Below are positions 42,156 through 50,637 of a stretch of DNA of 64,000 nucleotides, one piece after another (the stretch's first letter is position 1; the number at the start of each line of letters is the position of its first letter). Under the pieces are notes generated by a model. The model was not told the DNA's origin and searched no databases. It saw only the letters and a list, made by a program, of their open reading frames with translations. Both the position numbers and the translations under genes were made by a program. The stretch lies in contig OY829369.1 of NCBI GenBank assembly GCA_963691775.1, forward strand, positions 4,402,001 to 4,466,000, read 5' to 3'. The DNA comes from JAZBPO01 sp963691775. GTDB lineage: Bacteria > Pseudomonadota > Gammaproteobacteria > Pseudomonadales > Azotimanducaceae.

Positions 42156-42666
42156 TGCTCGGCTCTGATCACTTCGTAACGGGCTGCTAGAGCAAATACT
42201 TTCGCAAGCGCGGTCACGTACTCCGCCTTGAGGCGGGCGTCGGTTGATCGATGCATGTTTCTGGGGCGTCCACCTGGCTCTCGTGCCGCCGCTCGCTCAA
42301 TCCCTTTCGGGTACCACGAGAAGCCGGCGTGGGCCGTGACGGCCCATACCGCAGGGTTCGAGCAAGCAGCCCCGCTATCTGCCCTATTCCCCCCAAGAGG
42401 TGGCGGCCGTTGTTCACCTCAAGTTCCCTGGAGCGCTTGCGCCAGATGCGAAGTGTAGAAGCGCTGCTCGCTGACGCCTTGCGTCCTCGCGGCGGCGGCC
42501 ACAGAGGTCTGATCAGCCGCGCGCAAGGTACGAACCATCTGGTCCTCAGTAAAACGGCTCTTCTTTATGGCTGCTCTCCGCTGGAGCCAATCTCTCAAGA
42601 TTTAACTGGTCCGGAGAGCGGCCGACAGGTCAGTGGAGCGGCGTGGGACGAATTCGCCACGCGCAC
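42156..42666 (+). other. Gap holding an IS3 remnant, otherwise unrecognised
   Basis: 511 bp between the crotonase and the bPH2 gene. The only identifiable content is the minus-strand OrfA remnant at 42390-42568. The rest has open frames on both strands without recognisable similarity. Confidence 0.45.
42390..42568 (-). pseudogene. IS3-family transposase OrfA remnant (frameshifted)
   Basis: Minus-strand translation from 42568 reads KKSRFTEDQMVRTLRAADQ, then TSVAAAARTQGVSEQRFY. This is the N-terminal helix-turn-helix of IS3/IS911-type OrfA (compare KxSRFTEEQIVxxLREAD...GVSEQTIY). The start codon is ATA instead of ATG. Around 42440 the frame shifts and the expected IWRKRSRELEV continues in another frame before decaying. 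No OrfB is present. A dead trace of an insertion sequence. Confidence 0.75.
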
Positions 42667-44214
42667 CTAGAGGGCGTGCTGCATCGATCGTTCGACGTCG
42701 TAGAGCAACTGATTGGCGATGCGGTCCGCCTCCGGGCGGGGCAGATACGGAACGGGCTGCTCACCGTGTGGCAGACAGATCACGAGCGTAGCGAGGTCGT
42801 GGCGGCGTTGATGCGGACTGGTGGTGACGCGCACCTGTTGACAGCGATCCAGATCGAATGTGACCCAGCTCTCCCCAAACAGCCCTTTGCGAACAGTCAG
42901 ACGATCGCCCGCCAGCGCCCAGCCCCACTTCCGCCATCGCAGGTGTGTGGCGAGGGCCAGGACGGCCGTGATCGATGTCAGCACCAGTGCGGGCAGATAC
43001 GCGGGCGTATCCCCCGCCCACGCCAGGAGAGCCGCTGGGGCGAGGAGCGGCGCGCACATGCCGATCCACAACCGTTCGCGAAAGCGCCGATCGATGCCCT
43101 CCAGGTCCGGAAGGGTCCAGGGCCGACCCGCCAGCGCGCCGGCTACAGCTGACAAGCGATCCCGGCCGATCCCTGGCACCAGGAATCGTCGATCGCTCGC
43201 TTCGGGCTGCAGCGTATTGCCCGAGCCGGTCTGATGCCCGACCGCATGCCAGCTGCGCACGAGCCGGCCCACGCCGGTCTGAACCAGCTCGAAGCTGTGC
43301 ACCTTGGGCTTCGCTAGCGTCGTCTCCCGTGCGTCGAGCAGGCCAAAGCCGGCACGCAGGTGCTCGGGGTCCTCGGTCAGCACGTAGCCATGGAAGCGCA
43401 CGATGGCGAGGATCCCGGACAGGGTCAGCAACGCCACGGCGATCACCATCACCACGGCAATCACGAGCAACGCAGCCAGCGGAGGCGCTTCGGCGAACTG
43501 GCCCGCCGCGATCACGCCGGTCTCGCTCAGGAACTCGACGGCCTCTTCGATGCGGTCCTGCACCTGGTCTCCGACGAGCGGGCCGACGACCGCAAGCAGA
43601 ATCCATATCTGGTTCGATGTGAGTCCGTAGCAAAAGAGCGCCCCCGAACCCGGGCTGAACACGGCGCCGGTCCGAGGAGCGGGCGGTGCGTCCGCTTCTC
43701 GCGTTTCCCCTGGAGATCCGTCCGCCGCGGCGGCACCGGAGCGGGCGCCCCTTACAAGGTCGCGAAGCGCTCGTGCCTCCTCGCTCGTGATGCCCGGCAG
43801 ACGCACTTCGGTCACCGCCGCACCGGGCGTCTCCAGCGCAACGCGCGTCAGCGAAAAGGGCCTGAGGTAGAGGGGTTGGCTGAAGCTGACATTCTGCACG
43901 CGCTCGAGGCGGACCTTGAGCTCGACCCGCTCGAACAGCCCCTGGCGAACCCGAACGGTTTCGTCATCCACGCGGTAGCGGAAGCGACGGTGGTAGACCA
44001 GCGCAATCAGGAGTCCGCCGAGCAGCACCAGCAGTGCGAGGCCGCTGAACTCGCGCCAACCCAGCGAGTCACTGATCGCGAAGCCGGTGCCGGCACCGGC
44101 AAAAGCCAGCGGGTTCTGACGCACGAACTGCTGGATACCGCTTACGTACAGCACCGCGATCGCCGTCGCCGGCAGTGCGCGCCAATCGGCGTCGACGTCA
44201 TCCGGCGGGTTCAT
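42667..44214 (-). CDS. bPH2 (YdbT-like) multi-domain membrane protein
   Basis: A 515-residue membrane protein. Repeated bacterial PH-like (bPH2/DUF304) units each follow hydrophobic segments: RYRVDDETVRVRQGLFERVELKVRLERVQNVSF near residue 80, LRAGFGLLDARETTLAKPKVHSFELVQTGVGR in the middle, and WALAGDRLTVRKGLFGESWVTFDLDRCQQVRV near the end. Helix pairs lie near residues 35-70, 185-275 and 385-415. Matches YdbT, whose gene normally follows ydbS; here the ydbS-like gene overlaps its start by 17 bp. Function unknown; B. subtilis homologs affect bacteriocin resistance. Confidence 0.85.
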   Translation of the reverse strand: MNPPDDVDADWRALPATAIAVLYVSGIQQFVRQNPLAFAGAGTGFAISDSLGWREFSGLALLVLLGGLLIALVYHRRFRYRVDDETVRVRQGLFERVELKVRLERVQNVSFSQPLYLRPFSLTRVALETPGAAVTEVRLPGITSEEARALRDLVRGARSGAAAADGSPGETREADAPPAPRTGAVFSPGSGALFCYGLTSNQIWILLAVVGPLVGDQVQDRIEEAVEFLSETGVIAAGQFAEAPPLAALLVIAVVMVIAVALLTLSGILAIVRFHGYVLTEDPEHLRAGFGLLDARETTLAKPKVHSFELVQTGVGRLVRSWHAVGHQTGSGNTLQPEASDRRFLVPGIGRDRLSAVAGALAGRPWTLPDLEGIDRRFRERLWIGMCAPLLAPAALLAWAGDTPAYLPALVLTSITAVLALATHLRWRKWGWALAGDRLTVRKGLFGESWVTFDLDRCQQVRVTTSPHQRRHDLATLVICLPHGEQPVPYLPRPEADRIANQLLYDVERSMQHAL

Positions 44215-44788
44215 GTTCCCCCGTCAACTCCGCGAGCGAGGCTTTGTCGTCGCCGCCGACGTCGCGCAGCCTGATCTGCTCGACGAGGTGCTCCCGGAGC
44301 CGATCCGCGAGGTCGGTCGTCAGGCCGATTACGATCAGATCCGCGGTGCTCCCGCCGGCGGTGTAGAGCTTCAGCCGTGCCAGGTCGTGCGTTCGCTCCA
44401 GCGGACCGCTGCTGGTCTCCACGTGCTGGATGCGTGCGACCGGCAGTGCGGTCACCGTTCGCCACAGGATGCCCTCGCGCGCGATCAGATCGTGCGAGCG
44501 CAGGGCCCAGCCGCGATAGCCGGCGCCGAGCCAGCGATGGACCCCGACCAGCGTTGCCACGGATAGCAGCGTGCCCGCGACGAAGGCAACGACCGGCATC
44601 GGCACTTCGCGAACGAACAGCACAACGGTGGCCACCAGCAGGATCGGTACCCAGGTCGCGACCGCCGACAGCACGGTGTAGCGGCGGAAGGTGCAAGCCA
44701 CCGGTTCAAACGCCACGTCCCGGTAGTCCTGCAGTTCGTCTGCCTGGACCGGGTCGTTCCGGAACATGCCTGGCGCAGCGTCGTTCAT
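44198..44788 (-). CDS. bPH2 (YdbS-like) membrane protein
   Basis: A 196-residue protein from ATG 44788 (ATG 44767 is an alternative; neither has a good ribosome-binding site). Two transmembrane helices (YTVLSAVATWVPILLVATVVLFV and MPVVAFVAGTLLSVATLVGV) are followed by a bPH2 domain: WALRSHDLIAREGILWRTVTALPVARIQHVETSSGPLERTHDLARLKLYTAGG. The stop lies inside the start of the YdbT-like gene (17-bp overlap), so the two are one transcription unit. The frame is open further upstream, but that DNA is the iterated-repeat region and not coding-like. Confidence 0.83.
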   Translation of the reverse strand: MNDAAPGMFRNDPVQADELQDYRDVAFEPVACTFRRYTVLSAVATWVPILLVATVVLFVREVPMPVVAFVAGTLLSVATLVGVHRWLGAGYRGWALRSHDLIAREGILWRTVTALPVARIQHVETSSGPLERTHDLARLKLYTAGGSTADLIVIGLTTDLADRLREHLVEQIRLRDVGGDDKASLAELTGEHEPAG

Positions 44789-45738
44789 GGCGCAATGTTC
44801 ACCCGAACGGACGCCGCGGTCACGTCGAACGGCACGGGGCGTGCCGAACCATCGACCGGGCTGCGGCCCGGGAGGACAGTCGTATGAGGCGATGCTCCGT
44901 CGCACTATGTGCCAGTCAGGCAGTGGGGGCTGAGCTTTTCGCGCCCGCTCAGATTTCCGTTTGCAAGTGAAGCGACATTGGATCCCCAGCAGGGATGAGC
45001 GACATAGGACGCCAAGCAGCGACATTGTCGAAAGGTAACGCTCATTGACCCGCCGCAAGCGGCATTGAACGCCCGGCAGCGACAGCGACATTGGACACCC
45101 AAACCGGCAACACCGGACACCTAGAACGCCCTCAATCAACTTCAGGTCCGTCGGCGTGCTTCAATGTCATCCGGTTCGCAGTGATCGATCCCCCAAGCGG
45201 GCAGATCGACGCGGCGTTGCTTCGCTGCCATCGGCTCTGCACGACACAAGAAAGACAACGCAGGTTTAGGCGGGATGATTGATCCGTGCAAGCGCGCCCT
45301 ACCACGCGACTCCCGCGCCCTTGACCCAGCGCAGACCATTCCGCTCGGCAAGGCGGCAAAGCCCTTCCGGGGTGCCGACTGCAGATGCAAACGCTGTCTC
45401 GATTCGCTGCGCACGAACTCGCCAGTGGGCGGGAGAGCTACGATTGCGCGAGCGCGCAGGGGGGGCGCCCTTCGGGATGCGTTCCAAATTGCCCGCACAC
45501 ACCTGGCGCCCCGCTCAGTCTATCGATGCGACGCACAGCCCGACGCTGCACCCGAAGTCAGGCTTGGACTCGAGGCCGGCGAATCGGCCAAGGGGGCAGC
45601 TCCGAACTCTCTATTCCGGCCTGGAGCGCCCGGAGGCGCCGCTGGATGATGGTGTGATTGCTGTCGAATGATTCATCGGCGATCTCTGCGCGGATTGGGT
45701 TGAAATCTACGCAGGTCATCGCGGCCTAGAGAGCCCCA
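44789..45738 (+). other. Long gene-free stretch containing an iterated repeat array
   Basis: 950 bp. Apart from the repeat array at 44972-45121, I find no supportable gene: overlapping frames on both strands around 45140-45670 are Arg/Ala/Ser-rich by composition and match nothing I know. Probably decayed mobile DNA. Confidence 0.45.
44972..45121 (+). repeat. Array of seven degenerate 15-bp direct repeats
   Basis: Copies of a GCGACATTGGACGCC-like unit start at 44972, 44999, 45019, 45040, 45059, 45085 and 45107, 19-27 bp apart (about two helical turns). The best copies are 44999 (GCGACATAGGACGCC), 45059 (GCGGCATTGAACGCC) and 45085 (GCGACATTGGACACC). All face the same way. Such arrays occur at IS21-type ends and as plasmid iterons; neither a transposase nor a replication gene is adjacent. 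Confidence 0.65.
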
Positions 45739-46146
45739 TCATCCGGGGTCTTTGAAAATCTCAGCCCCCGCATGCGCATCTCGTCCACCGTGAGCCCATC
45801 GGGTTTGCGAGAGAGACGCCCAGCAACGCACCACCTCTTCGTCGGAGAAGTGCCGTGCGGTACCCGGATCGAGGTACAGCACGAGGTTGACCTGATAGCG
45901 CATTACGGACCCAGCGTAGAGGCCAACGGCGAAGCGCTGAGCGAGGGCGATCAGTCGCTGTTCGATCCAGTCGCGGCGACGATCGAAGTTGAGGCCTGAG
46001 ACAGATAATCGCCGCAGAGTCAGGCTGCGGCGCACGCAGCGGCTGACGCAGTTGAGGAAGCCGGGCGCCTCTGGGTCGATCAGGTATGCGCCGGGGTAGC
46101 CCATTGGCGCAGGATCGCGCCAGGGCAGCTCGGAGGGCGATGGCAA
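45739..46146 (-). pseudogene. Decayed REP-associated (RAYT/Y1) transposase
   Basis: A 135-codon frame matching the N-terminal half of gammaproteobacterial Y1/IS200-like RAYT transposases: IDPEAPGFLNCVSRCVRRS, then NFDRRRDWIEQRLIALAQRFAVGLYAGSVM, and LYLDPGTARHFSDEEVVRCW. Intact proteins are about twice as long and carry the HUH motif (SNHYH) after the VM; here that segment reads RYQVN, so both metal-binding His are lost. The downstream catalytic-Tyr domain is absent. It is a dead copy, and no REP array was recognised close by. Confidence 0.75.
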
Positions 46147-46307
46147 CTAGCTGGCGCGATCGTAAGCAATCTCGGAAAGCTAAATTTCGTGGGGTTTCGC
46201 GCTGATACGATCAACCAATGCGAAACGGGTGTCCCTTCGGGCCTGACGTTTACCCGGCGCGTGGTCCACAACTGCGTTTGATGACACAACCGTTGACGGA
46301 AGCCTAC

Positions 46308-46733
46308 ATGATTGCGATGGCTACACGGATTTCGGGGCGCTCCGCAGCGCTGGCGTGCGTGCTGCTCTCCGCGTCCTGCGCGGCGGGCAGCACGGCACTC
46401 TGTGATCAGTTTATTAACCATGAGCTCGGGATGCATGGCGCGCTGCTTCCGGACACGCCGGCATCACCCGCCGTGCGACGCGCAGTTTGTGCCGCGTCGG
46501 GCGTTGAACAGGCGCAGATCGGCGACCCTGACGCGACAATCAGCGAGATGATGGGACGGTACGAACCGCTGAAAGAGTCCATCGCCATGAGTCGACCGAT
46601 ACGGTGTGGCGCGGAGCGACAAATCGCTCTGGAGGCAGTTCAATACAGCCTTTACCGAGAACTAGATACAGCGCGTTATTGGTATTTGCGTACGCAGACC
46701 GACCACCTAGCGCTGGTGGATCTTGGTGCCTAA
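46308..46733 (+). CDS. Putative exported protein, perhaps 5' part of a broken retropepsin gene
   Basis: 141 codons from ATG 46308 (GGAAG nearby). The N-terminus has a signal-like stretch (SAALACVLLSASCAAGSTA), then a Cys-containing helical region and a tail DTARYWYLRTQTDHLALVDLGA that ends at TAA 46731-46733. I do not recognise the domain. The next frame (46723 on) continues on the same strand with related-looking sequence and a protease-like DTG further down, so this may be the first third of one frameshifted gene rather than a separate gene. Moderate GC, inside the degraded region. Confidence 0.45.
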   Translation: MIAMATRISGRSAALACVLLSASCAAGSTALCDQFINHELGMHGALLPDTPASPAVRRAVCAASGVEQAQIGDPDATISEMMGRYEPLKESIAMSRPIRCGAERQIALEAVQYSLYRELDTARYWYLRTQTDHLALVDLGA

Positions 46734-47386
46734 ACGTCGACGTCACGATCCTGACGTTATCCCCGACGCCGAGAAAATGAGCCGCGGTCTGTACGGGCAG
46801 ACGACGTTTCGAATTCGCCGTCGCGACTACACAAATCATGACGGCTCGGTCACGTTTACGGATGCTGCAGTTACCCCAGATGTGTTGAACTTCTACAGTG
46901 AGGAGAAGCAGGGTCGCATCGGCAGGGATCACCTGCTGAGCGAAGGCCGGATTTGCATGAACCTCGCCGAGCAACGTTTGCAGAGGCAATGTCCAGATGC
47001 GCTCGGACCGCCACAGCGAAGCCTTCCGCTGTATACCGGCCTCTCGGGTTTGCTTTACGTGCCGGCCACCGTTCTCGGTGTCGAGACACTCGCGATGTTC
47101 GATACTGGCGCCCTGTTTACGTCGATCATGGGGCGACTTGTGCCCCGTCGATAGCCAGGAACCAACATTTCACATCGATGGCAGCGGCGGAATTCAATCG
47201 AGCGACGCTACTTCATTTCTACTGGGCTCAGTCAGCTTCGGCAACGGACTCGACCTGCCGGAGACCGTCGTGAGCTGCACTCATGCTACTGCGGTGCCTC
47301 CCCGCGCCTATATCGGCATGACCACGATCAACCAGTTCACCGCCTTCGAGGTCAACCTGACCGAGCGACGCCTGCACATCTGGTGA
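46723..47386 (+). pseudogene. Retropepsin-like aspartic protease, frameshifted
   Basis: Frame one (46723-47154) encodes YVPATVLGVETLAMFDTGALFTSI, with the DTGA active-site motif of retropepsin-like aspartic proteases after a beta-strand. It then runs into a stop at 47152. The expected second half continues in the +1 frame, from about 47130: FHIDGSGGIQSS, FLLGSVSFGNGLDLPETVVS, YIGMTTINQFTAFEVNLTERRLHIW, ending 47386. The shift lies near the GGGG at 47130. Together with the 46308 frame this may be one inactivated exported protease. Confidence 0.6.
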
Positions 47387-47605
47387 GAGGCTGGTGCTGC
47401 ACGAAAACAGGAGGCCGTGTACAGCCATATGGTTTACGCCGACCCACCCGGCGCACTAAGTCACCCATCCGGCTACTGGGCTGCCTAGAGTCGCCGCGAT
47501 GCGGTGCTGCTAGTCCTCAGGCGCCACCTGTGCATCAAGGTGTATCGCATCCCTTAGAGGCGAATGCAGCGCGTGCTGAGAACTGGGATGGCGCAGAAGG
47601 GGGCC

Positions 47606-47629
47606 GAGCCCGCGCGGACGCGCGGGCTC
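47606..47629 (-). terminator. Terminator-like hairpin downstream of the FadB/FadJ-type gene
   Basis: A perfect 10-bp stem (GAGCCCGCGC / GCGCGGGCTC) with a 4-nt loop lies 13 bp beyond the minus-strand stop codon. On that strand it is followed by GGCCCCCTT, with only a short T tract. Confidence 0.55.
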
Positions 47630-47642
47630 TGGCGTGTCGCCG

Positions 47643-49766
47643 TCAGGAAACGGCGCCGAGGGAGGCGAAGGTCTTGCCTTCCTTCGCAAGCCGCTCGAGG
47701 AGCGGCGCCGGCGTCCAGAAGTCGCCGTACTTCTCCCGGAAGCCTTCTATCTTACTCAGCACGACGTCGAGGCCCATCTTGTCGGCCCAGAACATCGGTC
47801 CGCCAGTGACCTCGGGGAAGCCGTAGCCGTTGATGTAGACGATATCGATATCGCAGCTACGAATGGCGATCTTGTCTTCGAGGATGCGCGCGCCCTCGTT
47901 GACGAGGCCGAGGATGCAGCGATCCAGGACCTCCTCATCGTCGATCTCGTTGCGCTTGATGCCGAGTTCTGCGGACGTCTGCTCGACGATCGAAACCACT
48001 TCCGGATCCGGCTGACCGGCACGGCTGCCTTCCTGATAGATGTAGAAGCCGCGATTGGTCTTCTGCCCGAAGCGCTCCATCTCGCAGAGCTTGTCGGCGA
48101 CCCGCGCCGTGATTGGCACGTCCTCCGGCGCAATGCCGGACAACTTGCGCGCGCGCCAGCCGAGATCGAGACCGACGAGGTCGTTCATCTGGAACGGCCC
48201 CATGGGCATGCCGAAGCCGCCGATGACCTTGTCGACCTGGTAGGGCGTCGCGCCCTGCAGGATCATCTCGCCCGCCTGGCGGGTGTAGCCGCCGAGCATG
48301 CGATTGCCGATGAATCCTGGAGCGTTGCCGGAGAGCACGGCGACCTTGCCGAGCGTCTTGCCGAGCTTCATGGACGTGGCGATGGTGCTCGCGCTCGTCT
48401 TCTCCCCGCGGACGACTTCGAGCAGGCGCATGACGTTCGCCGGGCTGAAGAAGTGCAGGCCGATGACGTCTTCCGGCCGGGAGGTGACGTCAGCCATGGC
48501 GTCGACATCGAGGCCCGAGGTGTTCGAGGCGATGATCGCGCCGGGCTTGCAGACCTTTTCGAACTCTTCGAAGACCTTCTTCTTGACGTCGAGGTTCTCG
48601 TAGACGGCCTCGATGACGACATCGGCCTGGCCGAGGTCGGCGTACTCGAGGGTCGTGGAAATGAGCGCGTAGCGCGCATCCGCCTTCTCCTGGCTGATGC
48701 GACCGCGCTTCACCATGCCGTCATAGTTACGCTTGATGACGGCCATGCCGCGGTCGATGGCCTCCTGATTCATCTCCAGGACCGTGACGGGGATACCGGC
48801 GTTGGCGAAGCACATGGTGATGCCGCCGCCCATGGTGCCGCAGCCGACCACGCCAGCGGTCTCGATGTTCTTCTGCTCCGTGTCGCGCGGCACGTCGGGG
48901 ATCTTCGCGACCTCGCGCTCGGCGAAGAACAGGTGGATCAGGGCTTCGCGCTGCGGATGGTTCAGGCACTTGGCGAAGCACTCGCCCTCGACCTTCATGC
49001 CGGCATCGAAGTCGCCAGATTCCACGGCAGCTTCCACGCACTGGATGATCATTTCGGGGGCGAAACGGCCCCGCATGCGGCGCGCTGCGTTCTTGCGGGC
49101 CGCTTCGAAGATCTCGGGCTTGCCGCGATCCTGGGCGACGATGGATGCATCGTCACGGATGCGCTTCTTGCCCTTGCCTTCGGCGACGGCAGTGCGCGCC
49201 CAGTCGAGGGCGGCAGCAATGAAATCGTCGCCGTCGAGCACCTCATCCACGATGCCCAGGTCCTTGGCGACCGGTCCCGGAATCGGTTCACCGGAGAGGA
49301 TGAAGCCGAGCGCTTTCTCTGCGCCAATGAGGCGCGGCAGGCGCTGCGTGCCGCCGGCGCCGGGCAGGAGTCCGAGCTTCACTTCCGGGAGGCCGACCGG
49401 TGCCTTCGGCGCGATGACGCGGTAGTCGGCGCAGAGTGCGACTTCCAGACCGCCACCGAATGCCGTGCCGTTGATCGCGGCGATCACGGGCTTCGGGGCG
49501 TTTTCCATCATGGTCAGGCACTCGTGGAGGCCAGGGCCCTTCGATGCGCCGCCGAACTCGCCGATGTCGGCGCCGGCAATGAACGCGCGGCCTTCCCCGT
49601 ACATGACGATGGCCTTCACCGCGTCGTCCTCGATCGCGGCTTTGACGCCGTCGTGGAGGCCCTGGCGGACGCCGCTGGAAAGCGGGTTCACCGGCGGGTT
49701 GTCGATGCGGAGAACGGCCAGCTCGCCGTCGGTCGAGTAGTGGACGGTGCCTTTCAGTTCGCTCAT
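47643..49766 (-). CDS. Fused enoyl-CoA hydratase / 3-hydroxyacyl-CoA dehydrogenase (FadB/FadJ type)
   Basis: A 707-residue two-enzyme fusion from ATG 49766. Residues 1-190 are the crotonase domain: LRIDNPPVNPLSSGVRQGL, FIAGADIGEFGG, NGTAFGGGLEVALCADYRV and GLPEVKLGLLPGAGGTQRLPRL, with both catalytic Glu regions. From about 295 the NAD-binding domain begins (ETAGVVGCGTMGGGITMCFANAG), then VIEAVYENLDVKKKVFEEF and GLHFFSPANVMRLLEVVRG with the catalytic His. Carries out the two middle steps of beta-oxidation. No fadA thiolase gene is adjacent. The start MSELKGTVHYS is closer to the monomeric short-family forms than to E. coli FadB. Confidence 0.92.
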   Translation of the reverse strand: MSELKGTVHYSTDGELAVLRIDNPPVNPLSSGVRQGLHDGVKAAIEDDAVKAIVMYGEGRAFIAGADIGEFGGASKGPGLHECLTMMENAPKPVIAAINGTAFGGGLEVALCADYRVIAPKAPVGLPEVKLGLLPGAGGTQRLPRLIGAEKALGFILSGEPIPGPVAKDLGIVDEVLDGDDFIAAALDWARTAVAEGKGKKRIRDDASIVAQDRGKPEIFEAARKNAARRMRGRFAPEMIIQCVEAAVESGDFDAGMKVEGECFAKCLNHPQREALIHLFFAEREVAKIPDVPRDTEQKNIETAGVVGCGTMGGGITMCFANAGIPVTVLEMNQEAIDRGMAVIKRNYDGMVKRGRISQEKADARYALISTTLEYADLGQADVVIEAVYENLDVKKKVFEEFEKVCKPGAIIASNTSGLDVDAMADVTSRPEDVIGLHFFSPANVMRLLEVVRGEKTSASTIATSMKLGKTLGKVAVLSGNAPGFIGNRMLGGYTRQAGEMILQGATPYQVDKVIGGFGMPMGPFQMNDLVGLDLGWRARKLSGIAPEDVPITARVADKLCEMERFGQKTNRGFYIYQEGSRAGQPDPEVVSIVEQTSAELGIKRNEIDDEEVLDRCILGLVNEGARILEDKIAIRSCDIDIVYINGYGFPEVTGGPMFWADKMGLDVVLSKIEGFREKYGDFWTPAPLLERLAKEGKTFASLGAVS

Positions 49767-50192
49767 GCGGCGTCTCTCTCCCGTGCTTTCGAGGTGTTGT
49801 CCGGGCCGGAAGTGCCGGCCGGGTGGGGGAGCGGAGCATACCGCAATCAATTCTTGCGGGGCTCAATCCAGGCGCGTGCGGTAGCGAGGGTCGAAGCTCG
49901 GGGGTGCGGCTCAAGGCGTCGATCGCGCTGGTCTCATAGCTGCAGCCCATCACGGGGGCGTAGCCGGTGCTCGTGAATTCGAGATCGTCCAGCTCCGAAG
50001 TTTTGGCGGTGAACCTGCCGGGTGTCCCGCGCGGGTCGATTGCCCGTCAGGTTCTGTCGACCGAAAGGCACTCCTTGTAAGGCGCGAGGGGCGCTGCGCG
50101 GACTGAGCTGTGAGATCTGATGCCGGTGGGCATTGCGTCGATCCATCCGAGCCACTTTAATGCGGGTGCATTGATCGTGGGGAGGGAAACCA
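49767..50192 (+). other. Intergenic stretch, nothing recognised
   Basis: 426 bp between divergent transcription units. It should contain the promoters of the beta-oxidation gene and of the catabolic cluster to the right; I could not identify them, nor any gene. Confidence 0.4.
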
Positions 50193-50405
50193 ATGACGCT
50201 CAAGCGCGCCCGCGCGTTCACCACCGCGCAGCCCGGTGAGGATCTTGCCGCCGTCGCTGTCCGATGCCTGCCGGATCAGACGCCCGAAGCTGCGCTGGAG
50301 GCCCTGCGCAGCTGGAATCTTCACCTGTTCGCGCGGCAGCCGAGCGGCATCGTGCTCGGCGCCGACGTGGTTTTTACGGAACCGCCGCTTCCTGCAGGCA
50401 CCTGA
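50193..50405 (+). CDS. Small unknown protein, first gene of catabolic cluster
   Basis: A 70-residue protein with GGGAGGGAAACC before ATG 50193, a strong ribosome-binding site, so it is probably translated. The sequence TAQPGEDLAAVAVRCLPDQTPEAALEALRSWNLHLF and IVLGADVVFTEPPLPAGT has no signal peptide, Cys motif or known domain. The middle VRCLPDQTPEAALEALRSWNLHL looks like a compact helix-strand fold. Not recognised. Its stop is 2 bp before the next small gene. Confidence 0.55.
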   Translation: MTLKRARAFTTAQPGEDLAAVAVRCLPDQTPEAALEALRSWNLHLFARQPSGIVLGADVVFTEPPLPAGT

Positions 50406-50407
50406 GC

Positions 50408-50635
50408 TTGGCACCTGTCATCGAAGCTGCCCGCGTCGGGCCGGGCCACGACGGGCAGGCTGAACTGGTCGTGGCCTTGCGCCACGGCAACGGCGCACTC
50501 GACCATCTGACTCTGGATGCAGCCGCGACCGAGCGTTTGCTCACGCGCTGCGGGGTAGACGACATTGCGGCACTGGCCGGGCAGGACTGGCGCCATCTCA
50601 TGTATGTACTGGAGCCGTCTTCGGAGGGACTTTGA
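50408..50635 (+). CDS. Small unknown protein, second gene of catabolic cluster
   Basis: A 75-residue frame from TTG 50408, just after the previous stop, with GCAGG upstream. It ends inside the start region of the amidohydrolase gene (TGA 50633-50635, ATG 50638), which implies tight coupling. ELVVALRHGNGALDHLTLDAAATERLLTRCGVDDIAALAGQDWRHLMYVL suggests a small alpha/beta protein. No known family recognised; the frame is open further upstream but overlaps the preceding gene. Could be a subunit or chaperone for the amidohydrolase. Confidence 0.5.
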   Translation: MAPVIEAARVGPGHDGQAELVVALRHGNGALDHLTLDAAATERLLTRCGVDDIAALAGQDWRHLMYVLEPSSEGL

Positions 50636-50637
50636 TC

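Noticed and set aside
44972..45121. CRISPR array
   Set aside because: Repeats are about 15 bp with short, similar intervals of 4-12 bp and high degeneracy; there are no unique 30-bp spacers and no cas genes.
45142..45671. Several overlapping frames of 60-130 codons on both strands
   Set aside because: Compositional Arg/Ser/Ala-rich frames with no ribosome-binding site and no family resemblance.
47634..49976. A 780-codon open frame antisense to the FadB/FadJ-type gene
   Set aside because: No recognisable domain, His/Val/Asp-rich shadow of the real gene on the minus strand.
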